17,579 nucleotides of DNA from Cloacimonetes bacterium UBA5835 (GTDB lineage: Bacteria; Cloacimonadota; Cloacimonadia; Cloacimonadales; Cloacimonadaceae). The stretch covers positions 1 to 17,579 of the forward strand of contig DJGX01000003.1 of assembly GCA_002432865.1 (NCBI GenBank). Reading direction: 5' to 3'. A program made the position numbers and the translations under genes. This document shows, piece by piece, positions 8,245 to 15,128 of this stretch (its first letter is position 1; each line of letters begins with the position of its first letter). The notes under the pieces were generated by a model, which saw nothing but the letters and a program-made list of their open reading frames with translations, was not told the DNA's origin and did no database searches.

Positions 8245-9126
8245 TTAAGCTTTTAATTTGGTAGAAAGAAATTTAACCAAAAATGCTGGCTGATAAGATA
8301 ATTTGGCCTGTCTTAAACCTTCCATACCAAGATCTTGCTCTCTATTCAGATATTTATAACGATTTTGTAAATGGCGAGCTGTTTCCCAATTAACAATTTG
8401 TGCTGAACCTTTTTTATCCGGGTCAAATTTTTCAAAATGTTCATCTGCCATATCAGGGGTTTGAGGTGAAAATATAGAATAGGCAGCAATTTTATCGTGC
8501 AGACAAATAATAATACCTTCGCAGGGTAAAATATCCCACATTGCTAAAGTATTTTCTATAGCCTTAAGTTCCGTCATCAAATAAATACCTTCGGCACTAC
8601 GCTCTCTTTTCCATTTATAAGTAAAACGCAATAATGCATCCAATTTATCATTGGTTACAGGCAAAACCTGATAGTCAGGATAAGCACGGATAAATTGAGA
8701 AATAAGGTTCTTTTTCTTAGCCAGTTTCTTACCGGATAGTTTTACTAAGCTATCTATCTCGTAAACATAATCTGCCCAAGCTCTATCATCGCTCACCTCA
8801 AAATAGTTGTCCAATTCTGGAGTTTGAGCATAATACTCTTCCGGAACAATTATCAATTCCGCTTCCGGGTATTCCTGCTTAAAAAGACGAACCAAATTTG
8901 CTAACTCCGCAGGCGTAAAATTATCTCCTAAAGGGAAACAGACATTTTGGTATTTGGGATTGAAGATAACTAAATTATCCTGCCAAAGCAGATAGTGATT
9001 TCGGTAAATTGTCCCCCAAGCAAGAAGATTGGTAACATTAAAATCACAATTTCTTCTTGGATAGCGGGTTAAAAAATCCTGCAAAAGAGGTATATGCTCT
9101 TCTGTAATTAATTGCAAGCCATTCAT
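8245..9126 (-). CDS. DUF2156 / LPG-synthase-C-terminal-like GNAT-fold protein
   Basis: The 293-residue product matches the DUF2156 family, the double-GNAT fold that also forms the catalytic C-terminal domain of MprF/lysylphosphatidylglycerol synthase. The strongest sign is the near-C-terminal motif YLNREQDLGMEGLRQAKLSY (N261-G267 and after), typical of this family. A basic patch (SGKKLAKKKNLISQF) and a TYKWKRERSAEG-type segment lie in the middle, as in aminoacyl-acceptor transferases of this group. There is no membrane domain, so it is the short soluble form. The substrate is unknown; transfer of an amino acid or acyl group to a lipid or peptide is possible. The start codon ATG directly follows the stop of the upstream GNAT gene (TAG|ATG) and no Shine-Dalgarno sequence is visible, so translation probably depends on reinitiation after that gene. 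Confidence 0.85.
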   Translation of the reverse strand: MNGLQLITEEHIPLLQDFLTRYPRRNCDFNVTNLLAWGTIYRNHYLLWQDNLVIFNPKYQNVCFPLGDNFTPAELANLVRLFKQEYPEAELIIVPEEYYAQTPELDNYFEVSDDRAWADYVYEIDSLVKLSGKKLAKKKNLISQFIRAYPDYQVLPVTNDKLDALLRFTYKWKRERSAEGIYLMTELKAIENTLAMWDILPCEGIIICLHDKIAAYSIFSPQTPDMADEHFEKFDPDKKGSAQIVNWETARHLQNRYKYLNREQDLGMEGLRQAKLSYQPAFLVKFLSTKLKA

Positions 9127-9546
9127 CTATGTTTCGCTATATAAAAATGGAGTGTAGGAGGCCATCACTTTAAAGCCCAAGCCCTGATAAAAACCCTCAT
9201 AACCTGGCTCACAAATTAGCCCTATCCATTGCAGTTTATGTTCCTTTAAAAAGCTAACTAAAGTGCGGATTATTGCTTTGCCGATTCCTTGCCCTCTAAA
9301 TTCCTTTTGAACGGTTACATCTTGAATATAAGCATCACTTATACCATCGCTTAAAGCTCGCCCCATACCGACAATCTGGTCATCTAAAGTAGCAATAACA
9401 AAACAAAACGAATTAGCTACAATTTTTGTAATTATCTCCAAATCGGAATCTTTGTCTTCAGTTGACCACCATCCTGCCTGACGATAGAGTGCCAAAATGG
9501 CTGTTGCAACTGTTTCTTTAACAATTTTACAGTTTATCTGTGTCAT
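9127..9546 (-). CDS. GNAT-family N-acetyltransferase
   Basis: This is a 139-residue GCN5-related acetyltransferase that moves the acetyl group of acetyl-CoA to an amine. The acetyl-CoA pyrophosphate-binding motif A is R84-G-Q-G-I-G89-K in VTVQKEFRGQGIGKAI, after a beta strand VGMGRALSDG and AYIQDV. Motif B is present as YEGFYQGLGF (116-125). The length is normal for a single-domain GNAT. The acceptor cannot be told from sequence. It is first in a two-gene reverse-strand unit with the DUF2156 gene, with zero spacing between stop and next start. Both products have GNAT folds, which suggests a shared modification function, but this is inference. Its ribosome site is weak: an AGGG about 15 nt upstream of the ATG lies inside a leader hairpin. 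Confidence 0.92.
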   Translation of the reverse strand: MTQINCKIVKETVATAILALYRQAGWWSTEDKDSDLEIITKIVANSFCFVIATLDDQIVGMGRALSDGISDAYIQDVTVQKEFRGQGIGKAIIRTLVSFLKEHKLQWIGLICEPGYEGFYQGLGFKVMASYTPFLYSET

Positions 9547-9595
9547 AATTATATGTTTGCCCTATATACATTGTGTAGGGTCTTTCCTTAAAAAA

Positions 9596-9625
9596 ACTAT
9601 CTGGATGAAGGGGGATTTTTGTCAA
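9596..9625 (-). promoter_or_regulatory. Putative promoter of the GNAT-DUF2156 pair
   Basis: On the reverse strand a perfect TTGACA (9625 down to 9620) is followed after 18 bases by GATAGT (9601 down to 9596), a 4/6 match to TATAAT. It lies about 50 nt from the GNAT start codon. The -10 match is modest. Confidence 0.35.
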
Positions 9626-9788
9626 GCACGCATTTTAAAGAAGAAATTGTTTCTTGCAGATTACGCAGTTTTCACAGATGTATTTTTTAGCCATCGAAAA
9701 CACCGAACAAAGAAAGAAATACTTAGCTTTGAGCTCCCAAGCTATATATTTTGCTCTTCAACCCAACCCTCTTCTTTTCAGTTTGAGG

Positions 9789-9825
9789 TTGACAGAATAT
9801 ATATATTCAGCTATTATTGTATAAT
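9789..9825 (+). promoter_or_regulatory. Strong promoter of the cyclase gene, with two possible -10 boxes
   Basis: A perfect TTGACA (9789-9794) and TATTAT (9812-9817) are spaced by exactly 17 bases. A perfect TATAAT (9820-9825) follows only 2 bases later but is 25 bases from the -35 box. The first pair is the likely promoter. Its -10 box covers the in-frame TTG at 9817, which therefore cannot be the start codon and leaves the ATG at 9850. Confidence 0.65.
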
Positions 9826-9849
9826 GAGAATAAAAAGGATAGCAGCATA

Positions 9850-12690
9850 ATGATAGATGATGAATTGATTTTTGGCAGCGATTTTTTTGATCTGGAAGAA
9901 GAGCTTGCTCCTACTTCGGATAAGCTTCACTTACGAGAAGGTGAACTTAGGGAAGTAACTGTACTTTTTGCAGATATACATGGCTTTAGTAGTATATCCA
10001 ATCTTTTTGATGCCGAAACCATTCACCGCAGAATGGATGAAATTATGAAAATATTTTCACGCTGCATTAGTTTTTATGGTGGTTTTGTAGATAAATATAT
10101 GGGAGATGGCATAATGGCATTATTTGGTGCCAAAACTGCAACTGAGCAAAATACTGAACGAGCAATTTTAGCAGCGCTGAAGATGCAGGAGCAATTACAA
10201 CTATATAATAAAAAACTAAAACAGCAGCCAGATTTTGAAAATGTAGATTTGGGGGTTCGGATTGGGATTAATGCTGGTCTTGTATCTGTAGGAAAAGTCG
10301 GCGAAGATAGAGAGGGAGATTTTACAGTGTATGGTCCTGAGGTTAATTTAGCTTCAAGGATGGAATCCAATGCTCCAGTGAATAGAATTATGCTTCCGGA
10401 GAAGACAATGCTGGCAGTTCAACGCAATTTTGAATTTGAAGATGTAGGTTTAAAAAGTGTAAAAGGTTTTTCTGAACCGCTTCCCTGTTATTTAGTAATA
10501 GGCCCCAAATTGGATAGTTCTTTACATCGCAGGAATTTAAGTACTCGTTATATCGGCAGGATAAAAGAAATAGATCTGCTGAAAGAGACCTTTTCTGAAA
10601 TTGGCAAACAACAGCAGATTTCGGTTGTGGCTATTCAAGGGGAAGCAGGAATAGGGAAAACACGCCTGGTTTATGAATTTGAAAGAACCTGCGCAGATAA
10701 TACAATTTTCTTACAGGGTGCTTGCAGTGCAATTAGTCCCACTCCTTTAAATTTATTCACTTCGCTATGTGAAACACTTTTTCGGTTGCAGATAAATGAA
10801 AAACCTGAAGTTAAGCGAAAAAAACTGGATAATGCCTATAACATATTGTGGGATATAGCTTCAGAGGAAGAAAAGGAATTGCTTTCTGATGGGAAAAACC
10901 TGATTGCCTTTTTGCTGGAATTGAAGAGTGAAGATAGCCGTTTAAAACAGAGCGGAGCAGACCTTTTACAGCATCTTTCTTTAGCTATTGAAAATTTGAT
11001 AATGGCTCAGATTAATTATGCTTTACGCAGTAACCGCAAGTTGGTAATAGTTTTAGATGACTTGCATTGGCTGGATGAGGCTTCTGCAAAAGTTATGGAG
11101 AATTTATTGAATAAAATTGCCTCTGCAGGAGCGCTTCCTCCTTTGATGCTAATATTGATGTTCCGTCCAGGATATAATTTGGCTTCCTATTTTCAGGTTC
11201 TAACCCAAGTGAAGATTATCGAGCTAAATCCTTTAGCAGCAGAAGAAATTAGGGAATTAATAGCTGCCCAAGCAAAGGATAAACATCTTTTAGAAGATAC
11301 GGTAGACAAGGTGATTCAACTCTCTCAAGGTAATCCTTTCTTTGTGGAAGAATGGTGTAATTATATTGAAGACTTACCCCTAGATGAATTAAAGGATATC
11401 CCGGTTCCCGCTAATTTGTATAATCTTATCTTATCGCGTTTAGATAAACTGCCTGTCTCTTTAAGAATGATGTTACATAAAGCTGCAGTGATAGGTCAGG
11501 AATTTTTTGTGGAAATTTTACGCTATATGGAAAAACGCTTGCAGGATAATCTGGATGTAGATGCCACTTTAAAATCTCTGGAAGATCAGTCCTATATTTT
11601 ACATTCTTTGGGGTTTGACTATTCCACTTACTTCTTTAAGCATATTTTAACCCGCGAAGTTGCCTATCAAACTTTACTGGCAGAAAACCGTAAAGTGCTT
11701 CACCGTTTATGTGGAGAAGCAATTGAAACCTTGTATCCAGACCGTTTGGACGAATTTTACTATGCTTTGGCAGAACATTTTCATAAAGCAGAAGTTATAG
11801 ATAAGGCCATTATTTATATAGAAAAAGCAGCTAATAGTGCAGCTAAGGTATATAACAATCAACAGGCTTTGCGTTTTTATCAACTACTTTTAGATTATCC
11901 TGATTTGCAACCAGTGAAGCGTTTGGAAATTACAATGCAAATTGCCGACATTATGTGGCTGACAGGCGATTGGAATAATGCTCTTAAAATAGTTTACGAT
12001 TTGTTACACGAAGCCCAGAAAATAAATGCTGAAAAAGTATGTTTTGAAGCATATCGTTTTTTAGGGATTGCTGCGTTCTATCAAAATGAAAAAGATGAAG
12101 CCCTAAGTTATTTTAAACTTGCTTATGATCTTGCTAAAAAGTTAAATGACCCTGCTCTAATCTCTATTGCCGTAGGGAACTTAGGAAACTGGTATTTTAG
12201 AACCGGAGATTTAACTCTCGCTTCCCATTTGCAACAACAGGATCTATCTATATCTATAGATAGACAGGATAGTAAACGCCAGGCAAAAGCATATAGTAAT
12301 TTGGGGCTTATATGCTTGGAAGAAGATGATTTGGAAAAGGCAGAGGATTACTTTTATAAGTCCCTAAAAATAGCAGTAGATAACCGCTTTCTAAAAGAAC
12401 AATCTATTGCTTTAGGGAATTTGGGTTACACAAAAATGCTGGCTGAAAACTATGCAGAGGCATTCCCTCTTTTGCAGCAGAAACTAAAAATTGCTACAGA
12501 AATGAATGATAAGCTCGAATTGATCAATGTGTTAGGTAATATTGCTATTTACTATATGGAAATCGGAGAAAGAAATATGGCAATGGAGAACTACCATAAA
12601 ATTGTGGATATTTATCATTATTTGGGAGACGAAAAAGGAGAACAAGAAATTAGAGATTATATTGCTCTGCTAAATTCAGAATTAAAGTAA
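9850..12690 (+). CDS. Class III adenylate/guanylate cyclase with STAND/AAA NTPase and TPR domains
   Basis: This 946-residue soluble protein has the layout of soluble adenylyl cyclases. The N-terminal cyclase domain (about 34-185) has metal aspartates D42 (LFADIHGF) and D86 (YMGDGIMALFG). K82 and T159 (DFTVYG) sit at the purine-selecting positions, and N166/R170 (NLASR) are the transition-state pair. All are intact, so an active cyclase, probably making cAMP, is expected. A P-loop NTPase follows: Walker A GEAGIGKT (264-271), Walker B LVIVLDDLHWLDEAS with D403-D404, the AAA/STAND form. The C-terminal third (about 640-940) is helical with TPR-like repeats such as ALGNLGYTKMLAENYAEAF, likely a partner- or signal-sensing part. 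No membrane segment or signal peptide is seen. A GGA at 9837-9839 lies 10 nt before the ATG. Only one cyclase domain is present, so activity needs a homodimer. The gene stands alone, between a promoter and a terminator. Confidence 0.92.
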   Translation: MIDDELIFGSDFFDLEEELAPTSDKLHLREGELREVTVLFADIHGFSSISNLFDAETIHRRMDEIMKIFSRCISFYGGFVDKYMGDGIMALFGAKTATEQNTERAILAALKMQEQLQLYNKKLKQQPDFENVDLGVRIGINAGLVSVGKVGEDREGDFTVYGPEVNLASRMESNAPVNRIMLPEKTMLAVQRNFEFEDVGLKSVKGFSEPLPCYLVIGPKLDSSLHRRNLSTRYIGRIKEIDLLKETFSEIGKQQQISVVAIQGEAGIGKTRLVYEFERTCADNTIFLQGACSAISPTPLNLFTSLCETLFRLQINEKPEVKRKKLDNAYNILWDIASEEEKELLSDGKNLIAFLLELKSEDSRLKQSGADLLQHLSLAIENLIMAQINYALRSNRKLVIVLDDLHWLDEASAKVMENLLNKIASAGALPPLMLILMFRPGYNLASYFQVLTQVKIIELNPLAAEEIRELIAAQAKDKHLLEDTVDKVIQLSQGNPFFVEEWCNYIEDLPLDELKDIPVPANLYNLILSRLDKLPVSLRMMLHKAAVIGQEFFVEILRYMEKRLQDNLDVDATLKSLEDQSYILHSLGFDYSTYFFKHILTREVAYQTLLAENRKVLHRLCGEAIETLYPDRLDEFYYALAEHFHKAEVIDKAIIYIEKAANSAAKVYNNQQALRFYQLLLDYPDLQPVKRLEITMQIADIMWLTGDWNNALKIVYDLLHEAQKINAEKVCFEAYRFLGIAAFYQNEKDEALSYFKLAYDLAKKLNDPALISIAVGNLGNWYFRTGDLTLASHLQQQDLSISIDRQDSKRQAKAYSNLGLICLEEDDLEKAEDYFYKSLKIAVDNRFLKEQSIALGNLGYTKMLAENYAEAFPLLQQKLKIATEMNDKLELINVLGNIAIYYMEIGERNMAMENYHKIVDIYHYLGDEKGEQEIRDYIALLNSELK
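12243..12264. repeat. Near-perfect 22-bp palindrome inside the cyclase gene
   Basis: TCTATCTATA (12243-12252), TC, then TATAGATAGA (12255-12264) form a perfect 10-bp inverted repeat with a 2-bp centre. It encodes LSISIDR in a TPR linker. It may be chance in A+T-rich DNA, an internal protein-binding site, or a hairpin in the message. Confidence 0.6.
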
Positions 12691-12714
12691 CATATTTTGC
12701 GCCAAAAAGTAATA

Positions 12715-12746
12715 AAACGGTAAGCACTTGCACTGTTTATTTTTAT
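12715..12746 (+). terminator. Probable intrinsic terminator of the cyclase gene
   Basis: AAACGGT (12715-12721) pairs with ACTGTTT (12732-12738) over seven pairs including one G-T. An inner GC/GC closing pair gives a tetraloop, and ATTTTTAT follows. It lies 25 nt after the stop codon. The next gene's -35 box TTGACA begins 2 nt after it. Confidence 0.55.
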
Positions 12747-12747
12747 C

Positions 12748-12777
12748 TTGACATATCTATGCAATATTAATTAAAAG
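12748..12777 (+). promoter_or_regulatory. Putative promoter of the caspase gene
   Basis: A perfect TTGACA (12748-12753) is followed after 18 bases by TAAAAG (12772-12777), a 4/6 match. The leader to the ATG at 12902 would be over 100 nt. It contains a perfect ATAGAT/ATCTAT repeat near 12788-12807 and a tiny frame at 12785-12811. Confidence 0.4.
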
Positions 12778-12901
12778 AACCTATATGATAGATGAAGAGT
12801 TATCTATGTAAAATTCTGAATCTAAAGGAATTATATTAGATCTACAATACAGGGTAAGGGTTATGAAGTGATCTTAAAACCTTAAGCACAAGGAGGCGGA
12901 T

Positions 12902-15016
12902 ATGAAATATATAGTAACTGCATTAATGATTGTTATTTGTTTATGCCCTCTGCAAGCTATGCGAAAAGCGTTAGTAATCGGAAATGCTAATTATGCGGAA
13001 GGCATTTTACATAATTCCATTAATGATGCAACAGACATCGCTGCTACTTTAAAGGACTTAGGTTTTACCGTATCGTTGCATAAAGATCTTAATCGTGAAG
13101 GTTTTTATAAAGCAGTGGGGGATTTTGTTTCGGCACTTGTTTCTTCAGATGAAGCGGTCTTTTTTTATAGTGGCCATGCAGCACAAATTGAGGGCACAAA
13201 TTATCTTATACCCATAAATGAACATATCGATTCTGCAACGCGCTGTGCCTATCTTTCCTATAATACTTCTATGCTTTTGGAGGAATTAAGCAGAGCTGCT
13301 GTTAGTATTGTTATTCTTGATGCCTGCAGAGATAATCCTTTTGAATTTTCCAGGTCTTTACGAAGTGGTTTAGCTCCAATGAAAGCTGCCGCAGGAAGTC
13401 AATATGTAATTTTTGCAACCGAGGAAGGTAAAACTGCCGTTGAGGGTGAAAACCGCAACAGTCCTTTTACAGAATCTTTATTAGCCAATATGCGAACACC
13501 TGGTTTAAAAATTACAGACTTTGTTCAAATTGTAAGTAACGAAGTTGCTATAAAAACAAGGGAAAGGCAAATTCCCTATAGCACAGGTATTCTCAGGCAG
13601 GATTTTTATTTTGCTAAAGCTGAACCAATAACACCTGCCCCCCGAATTTCTGATAATCTCCCTGTAGAAGCCAAAACTTTTACCCCTCACGGTGTTGGCT
13701 CAATTATTGTAAAAACCTCTTTAGGAGGCGATATCTATCTTGACGGCAATTTTATCCAGAGTTTATTTGCAGGAAATCAAGCTACCTGGACAGATATTCC
13801 TGTTGGGATTCACGAAATTAAATTAGTTAATCCTCGGGAATCCGTTATCCGTAATCTGAAAGTAGAATATAATCAAACTGCGGTACTCGATTTTGATACG
13901 AAGGAGATAGCTAAAGACAAAATCGAAGAAAAACCTGTGCTGGGATCTATAAACACAAATTCTTTATCCCCGGAACCGCATTTTGTAAAAGAACCGCCTT
14001 TACCAATTGTAAATAACGCAACTAATGGAACAGGAACTTTGATTATTACTGCTGCCTACGAATGCGATGTATATCTTGGGGGACAGTTTATTGGGAAAGT
14101 GGAAGCTGGGCAAAAATGTAAATTTGCCAAAGAGAATGCTGGTGTCTATACTTTGGAATTAATGCATCGCAGTTTATTCTGCCGTAGAGAAATTAAAATA
14201 CATAATAAAGAAACCCTTAATCTTATTCTGACGACATCAGATTATATTCCCTATCCCGATGCTCTACTATATGTTTCTGGAGGAACTTTTCAAATGGGAA
14301 CCTATTTTATTAACCGAAGTAGTGAAGAACATCCCCGTCACGAAGTTCAGCTTTCTCCATTTTTGATGAGTAAAACAGAAATAGAGCAAAAACTTTGGAC
14401 TGAAGTAATGGGCTATAACCATTCTGAGATAAAGGGTGGAAATTTCCCTGTAACTAATGTTTCTTTTTATGAAGCGCTGGAATTTTGTAATGAGTTAAGC
14501 GTTCGCAATGGCTTAACTCCCTGCTATATAATAGATAAGAAATTACTTGATCCCAATAACCTCTGCGTTTTAGATACTCTTCATTATACTGTAGTTTGCA
14601 ATTGGAAAGCCAATGGCTATCGTTTACCAACAGAAGCTGAATGGGAATATGTATCTCGTTGTGGAGATAGCTATAACAAAGTGCAATTCTCTGGTAGCAA
14701 CAATATTTCTAAAGTTTCTTGGTATTCCGACAATAGCGAAGACCGCATTCAGGAAGTGGCAACAAAAGAACCTAACGAATGGGGATTCTATGACTTAAGC
14801 GGTAATGTTTTAGAATGGTGTTGGGATTATTTTGATGCCTATAATAAACAAAAACAGGTTAATCCTAAGGGTTCGGAAAAAGGGATTTACCATATTGCCC
14901 GCGGCGGAAGTTTTTATAGACCAGCTGATGCAAGTACTTGCACAGCACGTTTTGGTTTTGCTTCCCATCATAAGAGTAATGAATTGGGTTTTAGGATTGT
15001 GCGTAATGTGCATTAA
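12902..15016 (+). CDS. Exported caspase-fold protease with two PEGA domains and a SUMF1/FGE-like domain
   Basis: This 704-residue product begins with a signal peptide (hydrophobic core about 4-16, likely cut after PLQA, residue 19). Mature parts in order: a caspase-like peptidase C14 domain (about 20-240) opening with RKALVIGNANY, with catalytic H92 in YSGHAAQ and C142 in ILDACRDNPF. A PEGA beta domain (264-331, DIYLDGNFIQ) and a second PEGA (376-444, DVYLGGQFIGKV) follow, then a formylglycine-generating-enzyme-like domain (about 455-703: SGGTFQMG, YRLPTEAEWEY, SGNVLEW, RGGSF, LGFRIV). The FGE copper cysteines are not at their expected places: R673 and S678 stand there, with a lone C680. The domain is therefore probably a binding fold, not an oxidase. 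The caspase dyad is intact, so cleavage after a basic or acidic residue in the envelope is plausible. AAGGAGG (12890-12896) is a strong ribosome site 5 nt from the ATG. Confidence 0.9.
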   Translation: MKYIVTALMIVICLCPLQAMRKALVIGNANYAEGILHNSINDATDIAATLKDLGFTVSLHKDLNREGFYKAVGDFVSALVSSDEAVFFYSGHAAQIEGTNYLIPINEHIDSATRCAYLSYNTSMLLEELSRAAVSIVILDACRDNPFEFSRSLRSGLAPMKAAAGSQYVIFATEEGKTAVEGENRNSPFTESLLANMRTPGLKITDFVQIVSNEVAIKTRERQIPYSTGILRQDFYFAKAEPITPAPRISDNLPVEAKTFTPHGVGSIIVKTSLGGDIYLDGNFIQSLFAGNQATWTDIPVGIHEIKLVNPRESVIRNLKVEYNQTAVLDFDTKEIAKDKIEEKPVLGSINTNSLSPEPHFVKEPPLPIVNNATNGTGTLIITAAYECDVYLGGQFIGKVEAGQKCKFAKENAGVYTLELMHRSLFCRREIKIHNKETLNLILTTSDYIPYPDALLYVSGGTFQMGTYFINRSSEEHPRHEVQLSPFLMSKTEIEQKLWTEVMGYNHSEIKGGNFPVTNVSFYEALEFCNELSVRNGLTPCYIIDKKLLDPNNLCVLDTLHYTVVCNWKANGYRLPTEAEWEYVSRCGDSYNKVQFSGSNNISKVSWYSDNSEDRIQEVATKEPNEWGFYDLSGNVLEWCWDYFDAYNKQKQVNPKGSEKGIYHIARGGSFYRPADASTCTARFGFASHHKSNELGFRIVRNVH

Positions 15017-15038
15017 TTCACTGCTTGTAACCATAATG

Positions 15039-15063
15039 AGTAAAATTGGAGTTCTTACTTTTT
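15039..15063 (+). terminator. Probable intrinsic terminator of the caspase gene
   Basis: AGTAA (15039-15043) and TTACT (15055-15059) form a five-pair stem with an 11-nt loop, and the last T opens a run of five T (15059-15063). The stem is short and A+T-rich. The next TTGACA starts at 15065, directly after the T-run. Confidence 0.45.
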
Positions 15064-15064
15064 G

Positions 15065-15100
15065 TTGACAGGAAGTTGCAGTTATATACATAAGTATAAA
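15065..15100 (+). promoter_or_regulatory. Putative promoter of the transglutaminase gene
   Basis: A perfect TTGACA lies at 15065-15070. The -10 box is uncertain: TATACA (15085-15090) is only 14 bases away, and TATAAA (15095-15100) is 24 bases away, a similar distance to the second TATAAT box of the cyclase promoter. A promoter is expected here because a terminator lies just before. Confidence 0.35.
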
Positions 15101-15128
15101 AGTAAAATTTACTATTGAGGTGAAGACA

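Larger units (their letters stand above)
9547..9849. other. Divergent intergenic region between the GNAT gene and the cyclase
   Basis: The region holds a predicted promoter for each direction (listed separately). The stretch at 9560-9580 pairs CCCTA with TAGGG and lies in the leader of the reverse-strand pair; it may fold over that gene's ribosome site or act as an operator. AAGAAA-TTG-TTTCTT (9641-9655) is a perfect small hairpin. A forward frame running 9497-9850 overlaps the start of the GNAT gene on the other strand, has no start signal and no family resemblance, and is not called as a gene. The words GCAGATTACGCAG and TTTTCACAGATG near 9656-9681 resemble degenerate intergenic repeats I have seen in other genomes, but I cannot confirm that here. 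Confidence 0.5.

Noticed and set aside
9817..9849. TTG extension of the cyclase gene
   Set aside because: The TTG lies in the -10 box of the best promoter, so it would not be in the message.
9497..9850. Forward 117-codon frame
   Set aside because: It overlaps the GNAT gene start on the other strand, covers both divergent promoters, has no ribosome site and no recognisable family.
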